Part shown: positions 9,780 through 18,956 of the stretch, in pieces
How positions within the stretch are numbered: the first letter of the stretch is position 1
Layout of the letters: each line of letters starts with the position of its first letter
Assembly: GCF_035621455.1 (NCBI RefSeq)
Contig: NZ_CP141822.1
Location: 1,798,001-1,862,000, forward strand
DNA length: 64,000 nt
Origin: Vibrio natriegens NBRC 15636 = ATCC 14048 = DSM 759
GTDB taxonomy: Bacteria; Pseudomonadota; Gammaproteobacteria; Enterobacterales; Vibrionaceae
Direction: 5' to 3'
The notes under the pieces: generated by a model
Database searches by the model: none
Seen by the model: only the letters and a program-made list of their open reading frames with translations
Told to the model about the DNA's origin: nothing
Position numbers and translations under genes: made by a program

Positions 9780-11255
9780 ATGACTACGCAAACAAAGGCG
9801 ATGGATGCGCCGTTAAAATTCAACATGCAACATATGATTATCTCGTTAATTTGTGTTGCGACATTCGTACTATTTACGACGATCGGATTAAATCACGAAG
9901 AGGGGCAAACCTACGGATGGATGAGCCTTCTTCCAACCGCATTGGTTTTAGTCTTCGCGTTAACGACGCATCGAACTGTAGAAGCACTGTTTAGCGGCGC
10001 AATTGCCGGGGTTCTATTACTTAACCCAACTGAAGCAGTAGAACAAATCGTTGATATCTCAATGACGGTGATGATGGACGAAACCATTGCTTGGATCATC
10101 CTGGTATGTGGCTTGATGGGCGGCCTGATAGCTATCCTTGAGAAAGGCGGCAGTATCCTAAGCTTCTCAGATATGCTGGTAACGAAAGTTAAGAGCCGTA
10201 AACAGTCGATGGTAATGACGTTTTTGCTCGGTATTGTCATCTTTATCGACGATTACTTAAACGCGATTGCTATCTCTTCATCAATGAAGAAGGTAACCGA
10301 TGGCTACCAAATCTCTCGAGAAAAACTATCGTACCTTGTTGACTCAACGGCGGCACCAATCTGTATTCTTGTACCAATCTCGACTTGGGCTATCTTCTTT
10401 AGCTCTCTTCTTGAGTCAAATGGCGTTGCTGAGACAGGTAAAGGTATTCAAACCTATATCGAAGCGATCCCATACATGGCTTATGGCTGGGTAACGTTAG
10501 CCATCGTTCTGTTGGTTGCGATGGAAAAGATTCCAGATCTAGGTGCGATGAAAGCAGCAGAACAACGAGCGAAGAATGGTCAAGTTCGTCCTGACGGCGC
10601 GACCGATGTAGATTTTGGCTCTGATATTGCGGCTCATACTAATCCAACAATGGGTCTGATTAACTTCCTACTGCCTATGGTTGTTCTGGTTGCAGCAAGC
10701 TGGTACTTCGGTATTGACCTATTGGCTGGTGTATTCGTAGCAATTATCTTCACTGTATGCTTCTACGGTCTACAACGACTCATCTCGATGAACGACATGT
10801 TTGAAGCTGTTTATGACGGCATTAAAGTCATGTTACTACCGCTTGCGACAGTAATCGGCGGCTTTATGCTGAAAAATGTCAACGACTCGTTGGGTGTAAC
10901 ACAATACGTGATCGAGACAGTTAGCCCATACCTGAGCGCTTCTTACTTCCCTGCAATCATCTTCCTGATTACTGGTGGTCTGGTATTCGCGACAGCATCT
11001 TCTTGGGGCACATTCGCAGTAGCAATGCCTATCGTTCTGCCATTGGGTGAGCAACTTGGCGTACCACTGCATCTAACAGTTGCGGCTCTGCTTTCTGCAT
11101 CTGCTGCGGGTAGCCATTCTTGTTTCTTCAGTGACTCAACCGTACTTTCTGCACAAGGTTCTGGCTGTACTTCAATGCAACACGCAACAACCCAGTTCCC
11201 TTATGCATTGATCGGTATTATAGCAACAGCAATTTTCTTCCTTGTTATTGGATAA
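9780..11255 (+). CDS. NhaC-family Na+/H+ antiporter-like carrier
   Basis: Integral membrane protein of 491 residues with about 11-12 hydrophobic segments, and the conserved family stretches IVIFIDDYLNAIAISSSM and AAGSHSCFFSDSTVLSAQG. NhaC-family members exchange sodium for protons or carry amines and amino acids with sodium. It lies 18 bp after puuA and ends in a strong terminator. No PuuP-type permease is seen in the block, so a role as putrescine or agmatine carrier is plausible. That role is inference; general antiport is the alternative. Confidence 0.8.
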   Translation: MTTQTKAMDAPLKFNMQHMIISLICVATFVLFTTIGLNHEEGQTYGWMSLLPTALVLVFALTTHRTVEALFSGAIAGVLLLNPTEAVEQIVDISMTVMMDETIAWIILVCGLMGGLIAILEKGGSILSFSDMLVTKVKSRKQSMVMTFLLGIVIFIDDYLNAIAISSSMKKVTDGYQISREKLSYLVDSTAAPICILVPISTWAIFFSSLLESNGVAETGKGIQTYIEAIPYMAYGWVTLAIVLLVAMEKIPDLGAMKAAEQRAKNGQVRPDGATDVDFGSDIAAHTNPTMGLINFLLPMVVLVAASWYFGIDLLAGVFVAIIFTVCFYGLQRLISMNDMFEAVYDGIKVMLLPLATVIGGFMLKNVNDSLGVTQYVIETVSPYLSASYFPAIIFLITGGLVFATASSWGTFAVAMPIVLPLGEQLGVPLHLTVAALLSASAAGSHSCFFSDSTVLSAQGSGCTSMQHATTQFPYALIGIIATAIFFLVIG

Positions 11256-11274
11256 TCACTGACCTTTAATACCA

Positions 11275-11310
11275 AAAGCCCCGCTGACAAATAGCGGGGC
11301 TTTGTTTTTT
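11275..11310 (+). terminator. rho-independent terminator after the puuA-carrier operon
   Basis: Perfect 11-bp stem, 11275-11285 pairing with 11293-11303 (core GCCCCGCT / AGCGGGGC), with a 7-base loop. A T-rich tail runs on through 11310. It ends the rightward puuA operon. Confidence 0.92.
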
Positions 11311-11645
11311 CTCCCCACCCCACTAGCCCATCACACAACGGCTAAACAGTATTGAGTTCAGCCACCGCCCTTATGCTCCTGACAGAGTGTTACCCTCTTC
11401 AATTTTTGACAATTTGAGCACGAGTTCCTAACGCATAGACTTAAACTTGCATGCCTCTGCCTAACGTAGGAAGAGAATTTAGTTTTTGCGCAAGCAGTGA
11501 CAAAATGGGTCAAATCGTTGTAGTTTTATGTTTAGGAAGAATCGTATTAGTGTTACGAGTTGGACAATAGCTCGCCGCAGGGTAACAAATCGAAATCGAG
11601 ATGTCTTACTAAATCAGTAGCACAGGGACGTAATAGGAGTGCATC
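11311..11645. other. intergenic region without a recognised gene
   Basis: About 335 bp between the carrier terminator and the DUF3750 lipoprotein. No open frame with a convincing start, no tRNA-like fold and no repeat was seen. It presumably holds the promoter and leader of the next gene. Confidence 0.5.
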
Positions 11646-12200
11646 ATGCAATATAAACTTAAAGTGAGTTCTTTAATTAAACCTATTGTGTTAATTGCTT
11701 GCATGTTACTTAGCGCCTGCACTCAGGGTGACTGGCGAACTGCCAGCCGCGAGCCTGCAGGCATTGCTCCTAACCCTACTGATGTTAAACAAGCGGTGAT
11801 CGAATTCTATGCTGCGGATGCTTTTGGATGGCGTGGCTGGTTTGCCGTACACACCTGGCTAGCGATTAAGCCAGAGAATGCGAATGAATATACCGTCTAT
11901 GAAGTGGTTGGGTGGCGTGTCGGCCGCGGACAACCCGCACTTTATACCTATCAAACAGCTACACCTGACCGTTACTGGTATGGCGCTCGTCCCGAAAAAG
12001 TGCTCTCTATTCAAGGTGAAAAGGCCCGTAATCTCATTCCTAAAATTCAGCGCGTTGTAGAGCACTACCCTTACGCGAACGAATACACGCTATTTCCGGG
12101 TCCAAACAGTAATACTTTTCCTGCGTGGGTCGGTCAGCAAGTTCCCGAGCTTGATTTAGACATGCCGTTTCGTGCTATTGGTAGTGGTTACATTAACTAA
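11646..12200 (+). CDS. DUF3750 family lipoprotein
   Basis: Protein of 184 residues with a lipoprotein signal: basic start MQYKLKVSSLIK, hydrophobic core, lipobox LLSAC with the cysteine near residue 25. The mature part matches DUF3750: YEVVGWRVGRGQPAL, then LFPGPNSNTFPAWV. Its biochemical role is not known to me. An AGGAG site lies seven bases before the ATG. It stands alone with gaps over 300 bp on both sides. Confidence 0.8.
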   Translation: MQYKLKVSSLIKPIVLIACMLLSACTQGDWRTASREPAGIAPNPTDVKQAVIEFYAADAFGWRGWFAVHTWLAIKPENANEYTVYEVVGWRVGRGQPALYTYQTATPDRYWYGARPEKVLSIQGEKARNLIPKIQRVVEHYPYANEYTLFPGPNSNTFPAWVGQQVPELDLDMPFRAIGSGYIN

Positions 12201-12641
12201 GTGCTGAGCAGGGAAGCCATCGATTAGTCATCACATTACGAACAAAAATGTCTTCCTCCTCGAGTGAGTTGTTACGTCACTATGCATTAAGTTGGTGACT
12301 TCATCTCTATAGAACAATTCACCCTATTTCAAACGAGCTTATCTAACACTCCCTTTCTTTAAAAGGCACAAATCATTTCCTCAACACAAGTAAGTAAAGC
12401 TTTTTCCTCCGCCCAGTAAACAGAGTCATTGTCTTTTTCAAACAAAACGACATAAATCTCTGGCTCACATGGACAATACGTAAAAAGCAGAGTCACCTCT
12501 TCTTTTCCACGGATTGCACCAATAACGTCGCTTTTTGTCACCGTAAATGAAAGTAACTGGCACTACCCAGCAACAGCTTAGGTTTTCTATCGTTAGTCGA
12601 CAGGTACTTACCTAACATCTTGGAATCAAAAGGAGATTGAT
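12201..12641. other. intergenic region, only a doubtful short frame
   Basis: About 440 bp between two lipoprotein genes. The only notable open frame is leftward 12359-12541 (60 codons, GTG start), listed separately with low confidence. No clear terminator or operator was seen. Confidence 0.4.
12359..12541 (-). CDS. doubtful small hypothetical protein
   Basis: A 60-codon frame starting with GTG, no good ribosome site, no recognised domain. The residues (CPCEPEIYVVLFEKDND, YWAEEKALLTCVEEM) look protein-like rather than random, and it fills a gap, which is the only support. It could equally be chance. Confidence 0.25.
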   Translation of the reverse strand: MTKSDVIGAIRGKEEVTLLFTYCPCEPEIYVVLFEKDNDSVYWAEEKALLTCVEEMICAF

Positions 12642-14357
12642 ATGACAAACCAAGGAAGGTTCACCTTAACAGCGCTAGCATTGGCACTTTTATCCGGATG
12701 CAACAATGATGATGCAACCCCAGAAATCGAGGCTGATACCGTATTTTACAACGGTACGATCGTGACCATGGATGGGGATCAGAGCGTAGCGAGTTCTTTG
12801 GCGATCAAAGATGGCAAAATTGTTGGATTGAATGTCGAAAGTGACGACTACTCATCCGAAGATACCCGACTTATCGACCTCAACAATCAAACCATCGTTC
12901 CTGGTTTCATTGACGCACATGGCCATTTGTCGATGGTTGCACAAACGGTTAACTTCGCGAACCTTGCCCCATCTCCGATTGGAAACAGTGACACTATTGC
13001 CCTGTTGGTCAACGAAATGCAGCAGTTTTGGGACGGTAAAACTTTAGCTGAAGGACAATGGATGGTCGGGATGAGTTACGATGACTCCTTACTGGCAGAG
13101 AAGCGACATCCAACAAGATACGATCTAGACCAAATTAGTACTGAGGTACCGATTGTTATCGTTCACGTATCCTTTCATCTAGCGGTTGTGAATAGTAAAG
13201 CACTCGAGTTGCTAGGTATTGATGCCACCACGGCTAATCCAGATGGCGGTAAAATTGTTCGAGTCTCTGGAAGCAATGAGCCGAATGGGGTTCTAGAAGA
13301 AACCGCAATGTACTTAGCTATGGGCGGACTGTCATCCGCACCTCAGTCAGCCGATGCAGTAAAAACAACTTTTAAAGCCGCGCAAGAGTACTACGCTAGT
13401 TTTGGTATCACCACCATACAAGAAGGTGCAGCGAGTCATGAATCAGTTTTACTCTATGAAGATTTAGGAGCGTCAGGTGATTTGTTCTTAGATATCGTCG
13501 CCTACCCGACTTGGGATGCGTACAGCATGATGAAACTGGATGGCTACGCACCAAGCAAGACGTATACAAATAACTTTAGAATTGGCGGTGCTAAAATTGT
13601 CCTTGATGGTTCACCACAAGGCAAAACTGCGTTTATGACTCAGCCATATTTAAATCCACCAGTTGGAGAAGCGGCCAGCTATGTAGGTTATCCCACCCTG
13701 ACCAGCGAGTTCCTCGAAACTAAGCTGAGAAGTTACCTAGACGAAGGCACTCAGTTCATCGTTCACACTAATGGTGATGCGTCTGTCGATGTGTATTTGG
13801 CCGCGCTCGACGCAATTTCAACGGAAAGCGATGACTTTAGCAAAATTCGTCCGGTTTCCATTCATTCTCAAACCACTCGAGATGATCAACTAGAAGCGAT
13901 GGTCAAATATCAAATGATCCCATCATTCTTTAGCGCACATACCTTTTTCTGGGGAGATTGGCATCGCGACGAAGTGTTTGGTGAAGAGCGAGCAATTCGA
14001 ATCAGTCCAACCCGCTCTGCAAGTAACTTAGGCATTAACTATACCACTCATAACGATGCTCCCGTTGTTGACCCAGATATTATTCGACTCATCTACAACA
14101 CGGTAAACCGAGTTACACGCTCTGGTCAGACACTAGGAGAAGACCAAAAAGCAACCGCGTATGAAGCCTTGGCATCAGTCACTAAAAACGCCGCATATCA
14201 ATATCTTGAAGAAGACCAAAAGGGGACAATTGAAGTTGGAAAACTAGCCGATCTTGTGGTCCTTTCAGCCAACCCTCTAACCATCGAACCTGAAAAAATG
14301 AACACCATAGAAGTGTTAAAGACCTACAAAGAAGGTCAACTCGTCTACACTCAATAA
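12642..14357 (+). CDS. amidohydrolase (YtcJ-like, Amidohydro_3) lipoprotein
   Basis: Protein of 571 residues. A lipobox (LLSGC, cysteine near residue 20) predicts an exported lipid-anchored enzyme. The metal-dependent amidohydrolase fold follows: VFYNGTIVTMDG at the N-terminal beta domain, HxH in DAHGHLSM, IVLDGSPQGK, HTNGD, SIHSQ and the metal aspartate region YTTHNDAPV. Relatives hydrolyse N-acyl or cyclic amides, but the substrate here is unknown. AAGGAG precedes the ATG and a strong terminator follows, so it is monocistronic. Confidence 0.85.
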   Translation: MTNQGRFTLTALALALLSGCNNDDATPEIEADTVFYNGTIVTMDGDQSVASSLAIKDGKIVGLNVESDDYSSEDTRLIDLNNQTIVPGFIDAHGHLSMVAQTVNFANLAPSPIGNSDTIALLVNEMQQFWDGKTLAEGQWMVGMSYDDSLLAEKRHPTRYDLDQISTEVPIVIVHVSFHLAVVNSKALELLGIDATTANPDGGKIVRVSGSNEPNGVLEETAMYLAMGGLSSAPQSADAVKTTFKAAQEYYASFGITTIQEGAASHESVLLYEDLGASGDLFLDIVAYPTWDAYSMMKLDGYAPSKTYTNNFRIGGAKIVLDGSPQGKTAFMTQPYLNPPVGEAASYVGYPTLTSEFLETKLRSYLDEGTQFIVHTNGDASVDVYLAALDAISTESDDFSKIRPVSIHSQTTRDDQLEAMVKYQMIPSFFSAHTFFWGDWHRDEVFGEERAIRISPTRSASNLGINYTTHNDAPVVDPDIIRLIYNTVNRVTRSGQTLGEDQKATAYEALASVTKNAAYQYLEEDQKGTIEVGKLADLVVLSANPLTIEPEKMNTIEVLKTYKEGQLVYTQ

Positions 14358-14391
14358 TGATTAGACCTAAAAGCTCAAAGAGCTAATTACC

Positions 14392-14426
14392 AAAACGGCG
14401 CAAGATACCTGCGCCGTTTTCTTTTA
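14392..14426 (+). terminator. terminator after the amidohydrolase
   Basis: Perfect 11-bp stem 14392-14402 / 14410-14420 (AAAACGGCGCA pairing with TGCGCCGTTTT), 7-base loop, then CTTTTAT. Confidence 0.9.
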
Positions 14427-14647
14427 TCACACCACAAATACAGAACTCACCACGCATCACTGGATGACTAGTCAATGAAAAATTGAGTGCCTTAAGCAAC
14501 GTGAGTGAGGTCGCGCCTCAAACTACGTTCCTAACTTACAAAAATGAATTTTAAATTAAAACAAAATCCAAACTTGATCACATTAAAAAACCAAACTACG
14601 TTTTAATCATACCAAATGGTAATTTAATTACATTAAAAGGAATTATT

Positions 14648-14848
14648 ATGTTGTCAGCTATCAAGGAAATGTTGGTTCATCCCAAAGATTACTCTGGTCA
14701 CGATGTAAATACGGTGATCTCACAACTCGCCGCTCAAACAAGTACAGAGCCTTATGTCTGGTCTTATATCGAAGAACAATCCGTTTACGAAAACACCTCA
14801 AATGGAATGCGCGTCTACCCGCACGAACTTCGACGATATATTTACTAA
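14648..14848 (+). CDS. small hypothetical protein (66 aa)
   Basis: Sixty-six residues beginning MLSAIKEMLVHPKDYSGHD and ending HELRRYIY. AAAAGGAA sits well before the ATG, and a hairpin follows at 14870-14903, so a real small gene is likely. There is no signal peptide, membrane segment or recognised domain. It is isolated between the amidohydrolase and the isoaspartyl peptidase. Confidence 0.6.
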   Translation: MLSAIKEMLVHPKDYSGHDVNTVISQLAAQTSTEPYVWSYIEEQSVYENTSNGMRVYPHELRRYIY

Positions 14849-14869
14849 ACCCTTACCAGCTCCACAACA

Positions 14870-14903
14870 TGTGCCCTACGGTGTACTTCGGTTGTAGGGC
14901 ACA
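14870..14903. terminator. hairpin between convergent small gene and iaaA
   Basis: Ten-base perfect stem TGTGCCCTAC (14870-14879) with GTAGGGCACA (14894-14903) and a 14-base loop. It lies between convergent genes and could serve both strands, although the T-runs are short. Confidence 0.6.
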
Positions 14904-14956
14904 TTCTCATTTGAAACGATTACTCTTAAGGTTAATAACAATAAATAATCAGAGCG

Positions 14957-15886
14957 TTATTCATAGATTTTTGACTGAGCAGGCTCGTTTGAGCCGCCCC
15001 AACCGCGATACATACCTTCGGTGTTAAATGGAAGGGTCAAATTACCCTGGCTATCGACAGCAATAACCCCGCCACTTCCACCCGTACTTGGCAAATCGTC
15101 AAATACCACATGTTTAGCCGCCTGTACTAAGCTCTCACTGGCTAATGACATGCGAGATGAAATATTGTGACCAACGACATGTCTCAAAAAGTGCTCACCG
15201 TGCCCAGTCGCAGATACTGCACAGGTCTGGTTGTTTGCGTACGTGCCCGACCCAATTACAGGAGAGTCTCCGATTCGGCCATACTGTTTATTAGTTATGC
15301 CGCCTGTTGATGTAGCAGCCGCGAGATTACCATGTTTGTCTTTTACCACAGCACCAACGGTACCGTATTTGTAGTCGTTATCGGTTGGCTCCAGGATAAC
15401 TTCTTGGGCTTTTAACGCAGACTGGAGTTGCTGATAACGCATCTCCGTAGAGAAATACGTATTTTCAACCTGTGCTAAACCTAGATCTCTTACAAACTGC
15501 TCAGCTCCTTCACCACCTAAATAAACATGTGGCGATTTATCCATTACCGCACGCGCGACATCGATTGGATTTGGACTAAAGCGTATGCCCGATACAGCGC
15601 CTGCATCAAGAGATTTACCGCACATTATCGACGCATCTAGCTCATGTTTTCCTTCATGATTGAATACCGCGCCTTTGCCAGCATTGAACCAGGTACAATC
15701 TTCAAGTTGATTTACCGCTGCCTGCACCACATCTAATGCATTTGCGCCATCTTGGAGACTAGCTAAGCCAGCTTCAATAATTCCTTTTAAAATGTCTTCG
15801 ATTTCTTGCTCTTGCTCAGGGGTTAGTTTCCCTTTAGACATAGCACCAGCACCACCATGAATGGCGATGGAATACTCATTAAACAT
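14957..15886 (-). CDS. iaaA: isoaspartyl peptidase / L-asparaginase (Ntn hydrolase)
   Basis: Plant-type asparaginase/isoaspartyl peptidase, made as a precursor that cleaves itself to expose an N-terminal threonine. The 309 residues include the cleavage site in YKYGTVGAVV (threonine nucleophile) and the family stretch NLAAATSTGG. The C-terminal GTYANNQTCAVSATGHGE also matches. It hydrolyses isoaspartyl dipeptides and asparagine. Its ATG lies 8 bp after the ABC ATPase stop, making it the last gene of the importer operon. That suggests the importer brings in asparagine or small aspartyl compounds. Confidence 0.93.
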   Translation of the reverse strand: MFNEYSIAIHGGAGAMSKGKLTPEQEQEIEDILKGIIEAGLASLQDGANALDVVQAAVNQLEDCTWFNAGKGAVFNHEGKHELDASIMCGKSLDAGAVSGIRFSPNPIDVARAVMDKSPHVYLGGEGAEQFVRDLGLAQVENTYFSTEMRYQQLQSALKAQEVILEPTDNDYKYGTVGAVVKDKHGNLAAATSTGGITNKQYGRIGDSPVIGSGTYANNQTCAVSATGHGEHFLRHVVGHNISSRMSLASESLVQAAKHVVFDDLPSTGGSGGVIAVDSQGNLTLPFNTEGMYRGWGGSNEPAQSKIYE

Positions 15887-15894
15887 ATACTTCC

Positions 15895-16629
15895 TTAGTG
15901 GTGAATCAGCTGATTTAAAAATTCGCGAGTGCGTGGAGATTTTGGTGCTGAGAAAAATTCTTCTGGATTATTTTCTTCTACGATCTGTCCTTGATCCATA
16001 AAGATAACGCGGTCTGCGACTTTACGAGCGAAACCCATTTCATGAGTCACGCAAAGCATGGTCATACCTTCACTGGCCAAGTCGGTCATGACATCCAACA
16101 CTTCAGAGATCATCTCTGGGTCAAGTGCTGAAGTCGGCTCATCAAACAGCATCACTTCCGGGTTCATACATAACGCACGAGCGATCGCAACGCGTTGTTG
16201 CTGGCCGCCAGAGAGCTGGCTTGGATATTTGTTCGCTTGCTCTTTGATCTTAACCTTATTAAGCAGTTCTAACGCTTTCTCAATGGCGACTTCTTCGTTA
16301 GTACCTAAGTTAGAAGTCTGTGGTAAAACACAGTTTTCTAATACCGTAAGGTGAGGAAACAAGTTGAAAGACTGGAAACACATGCCTACCTGTTTACGCA
16401 ACTCAATCAGATCCTTAGGTGTATCGCTCACTTCTTGTCCAAAAACATTAAGTGAGCCAGACTGGTGCTTTTCCAGTTGATTGATACAACGGATCAACGT
16501 CGACTTTCCAGAGCCTGAAGGACCGCAAATCACGATGCGCTCCCCCTTCTTAACGCTAAGGTTGATGTCTCGTAAAGCATGGTATGAGTCGTACCACTTA
16601 TTGAGGTTTTTTGTGTTGATGACTTCCAT
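15895..16629 (-). CDS. aapP: polar amino-acid ABC transporter, ATP-binding protein
   Basis: ATPase of 244 residues. Walker [10 protein letters not shown] (about residue 36), Q-loop in [16 protein letters not shown], signature [15 protein letters not shown], Walker [15 protein letters not shown], and the switch histidine in [15 protein letters not shown]. It belongs to the GlnQ/AapP/BztD group that energises uptake of glutamate, glutamine, aspartate or asparagine. It lies 24 bp after the permease aapM and 8 bp before iaaA. Confidence 0.92.
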   Translation of the reverse strand: MEVINTKNLNKWYDSYHALRDINLSVKKGERIVICGPSGSGKSTLIRCINQLEKHQSGSLNVFGQEVSDTPKDLIELRKQVGMCFQSFNLFPHLTVLENCVLPQTSNLGTNEEVAIEKALELLNKVKIKEQANKYPSQLSGGQQQRVAIARALCMNPEVMLFDEPTSALDPEMISEVLDVMTDLASEGMTMLCVTHEMGFARKVADRVIFMDQGQIVEENNPEEFFSAPKSPRTREFLNQLIHH

Positions 16630-16653
16630 GTAATTACATTCTCCTAATAATCT

Positions 16654-17745
16654 TTATTTCAAGCGGCGTTCTAAGTGAGCAGCGTATTGAGAAAGTGAAA
16701 AACAGCAGATAAAGAAAAAGACAGCCAGAAAAGCGTACATTTCATTCTCTAACCCTACCCATTTCGCGTTTGATAACGTGCTTGAAGCGACACCAACGAT
16801 ATCCAACACACCAACAATCATCACTAGCGTAGTCTCTTTTAAGATGCCAACAAAATGATTGAGCAGAGATGGTATTGAGTTCTTCAACACTTGAGGAAGA
16901 ATGATTTTCCCCATCATTTTCCAGTAGCCAAAGCCTAAAGCTTCTGCGGCTTCAAATTGCCCCTGAGGGATGGATTGCAATCCACCACGGATGGTTTCAG
17001 CCATATAAGCGGCAGTGAATAACACCAGAACCGCAACCACACGTAGCAGTACATCGAACTCTTGCCCTGGCGGTAAGAAAAGCTGAATCATCAGAGATGC
17101 CATAAATAGCAAAGTGATGACCGGCACAGAGCGGACTAATTCAATGTATGCGACACTCAACCAGTGGATAACCGGACGCTTAGAACGTCTACCCAGAGCT
17201 AAAAGAATGCCTAATGGTAACGCAAACACCATACCGAAAATTGCCAAAAACAAAGTCAGCATAATTCCGGCAAATTTAGTGGTAGAAATAGCTTCTAAAC
17301 CGAAAGTTCCGCCTTTGAGTAACATCCACATTGCAAACGGCAGAACAGCGATATAGCAAAGCATCACCAACTTGTTAAAACGCTTGATATATAGCATGGG
17401 AATAGCAATAGCTGCCAAGCCGAAAGCAACATCAACTCGCCACTGCTGATCGTCCGGATACATGCCATAAGTAAATAATTCAATGCGGTTCACCACTGGT
17501 AACCAGCAAGCGCCAGACGATGTACAGTCAGCTTGAGACGAACCAACAAACGTTGCATTAAAGATAAACCAGTTCAGTAAAGTCGGTACTAGCCAAAGTA
17601 CAAACAACAACCCAACCACCGTCAGCACAGTATTTAGTGCGGAAGAAAATAAATTTTGACGGCACCAAGTATTCCAGCTTGATTTGATAGTGATGGCTGG
17701 CTTTGGTTCGATATATTCCATGATATTTTCACTTTGCATGATCAT
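16654..17745 (-). CDS. aapM: polar amino-acid ABC transporter, permease (AapM/BztC type)
   Basis: Inner-membrane permease of 363 residues. An N-terminal extension with several hydrophobic segments is followed by the HisM-type core, with the coupling loop EALGFGYWKMMGKIILPQ. The periplasmic stretch with two cysteines (DCTSSGACWLP) is typical of the long AapM/BztC permeases. Its ATG overlaps the aapQ stop by 4 bp (17742-17745), indicating coupled translation. Confidence 0.9.
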   Translation of the reverse strand: MIMQSENIMEYIEPKPAITIKSSWNTWCRQNLFSSALNTVLTVVGLLFVLWLVPTLLNWFIFNATFVGSSQADCTSSGACWLPVVNRIELFTYGMYPDDQQWRVDVAFGLAAIAIPMLYIKRFNKLVMLCYIAVLPFAMWMLLKGGTFGLEAISTTKFAGIMLTLFLAIFGMVFALPLGILLALGRRSKRPVIHWLSVAYIELVRSVPVITLLFMASLMIQLFLPPGQEFDVLLRVVAVLVLFTAAYMAETIRGGLQSIPQGQFEAAEALGFGYWKMMGKIILPQVLKNSIPSLLNHFVGILKETTLVMIVGVLDIVGVASSTLSNAKWVGLENEMYAFLAVFFFICCFSLSQYAAHLERRLK

Positions 17746-18890
17746 TTCCCTATCGCAACGTGCGAGTTGTACCAGTTCATCAGTAAACTCGTGACCAAAC
17801 TAAATACGCAGTAAGTTCCCATTACAATAAGGATGCACTCAATTGCCTGACCTGTATTGTTGAGCGTGGTTCCTCCCGTTGAAGAAACGAGCTCCATAAA
17901 GCCGATCACCACACCCAACGAAGAGTTCTTAATGATGTTGAGATACACACTCGTTATTTGCGGAATCATTGGGTAAACCGCTTGAGGAACGATAAGCTTC
18001 CACATAATAGAAGGTTCACTAAACCCAAGAGCTTTGCCTGCTTCGTGCTGACCTTTCGAAATAGATTGGATGCAGCCTCGCACAATTTCAGCAATATAAC
18101 TCGCGCTGTACACCGAGAGTGCAACCCAAAGAGCAACTAGCTCTGGAATAACAATCATGCCACCCTGGAAGTTAAAACCAGTTAGTTTAGGTGTACTGAA
18201 CTCGAGGTGCCCACTAACCAACGCGGCTAGAACGACCAAAAACGGTGGAACGACAACGATAGCGAGTAATCGCGGCCACAACACCGGGTGGAAACCAGTC
18301 CACTGAACCTTGTTGATTATTGAACGACGATGCATAAACGCCGTAAAACAAGAAGCCAGCAATACCAAGAACACGTATCCGCCCCATCCTTCAAGTGACA
18401 AATGAGGAATCGCTAACCCACGGTTAGAAAGATAAACGTTGTCTGCAATTTGGATGCTGTTTCGCACCGCCGGCAAACTCAGAAACAGTGCATACCACCA
18501 CACAAGTTGCACGACCAGTGGGACATTTCGTATGAACTCTACGTAAGCTCGGCTTAATCTGTTAATTACCCAGTTGTTCGATACTCGACCAACACCAATA
18601 ACGAAACCTAAAACGGTCGCTAAGACGATACTCAAAAATGAAACGAGTAGTGTATTGGCCACACCCACATAATACGCTTTGAGGTAAGTATCATTTTGGT
18701 CATAATCGAGAAGACTGAAGGTGATATCGTACCCGGCACGATCACCTAGAAAATCAAAACCGGTTGTAATGCCAAGTTTGGCAATGTTCTCGGATGCGTT
18801 TGTACCAAGGTACCAGAATAATAGAGTGACCGTGATTAAGAGTAAGGCTTGTTGCCCCCAGTTAATTAAGGTCCCTTTAGTCAATTTCAT
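17742..18890 (-). CDS. aapQ: polar amino-acid ABC transporter, permease (AapQ/BztB type)
   Basis: Permease of 382 residues, long form with extra N-terminal membrane segments. The core includes VEFIRNVPLVVQLVWWY and the coupling loop GKALGFSEPSIMWKLIVPQAV. It pairs with AapM as the transmembrane channel. It starts 66 bp after the binding-protein gene, across a stem-loop at 18918-18944, and overlaps aapM by 4 bp. Confidence 0.9.
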   Translation of the reverse strand: MKLTKGTLINWGQQALLLITVTLLFWYLGTNASENIAKLGITTGFDFLGDRAGYDITFSLLDYDQNDTYLKAYYVGVANTLLVSFLSIVLATVLGFVIGVGRVSNNWVINRLSRAYVEFIRNVPLVVQLVWWYALFLSLPAVRNSIQIADNVYLSNRGLAIPHLSLEGWGGYVFLVLLASCFTAFMHRRSIINKVQWTGFHPVLWPRLLAIVVVPPFLVVLAALVSGHLEFSTPKLTGFNFQGGMIVIPELVALWVALSVYSASYIAEIVRGCIQSISKGQHEAGKALGFSEPSIMWKLIVPQAVYPMIPQITSVYLNIIKNSSLGVVIGFMELVSSTGGTTLNNTGQAIECILIVMGTYCVFSLVTSLLMNWYNSHVAIGK

Positions 18891-18917
18891 TTTTCAATTC
18901 CTTCCTATCCGTGGATG

Positions 18918-18944
18918 GTCAGCCTACGGTTGATGTAGGCCGAC
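18918..18944 (-). other. intercistronic stem-loop between aapJ and aapQ
   Basis: GTCAGCCTAC (18918-18927) pairs with GTAGGCCGAC (18935-18944) with one internal mismatch and a 7-base loop; no T-run follows. Stem-loops in this position often protect the binding-protein mRNA from 3' decay, so that it is made in excess over the permeases. That role is inferred. Confidence 0.55.
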
Positions 18945-18956
18945 ATGCATTAATAA

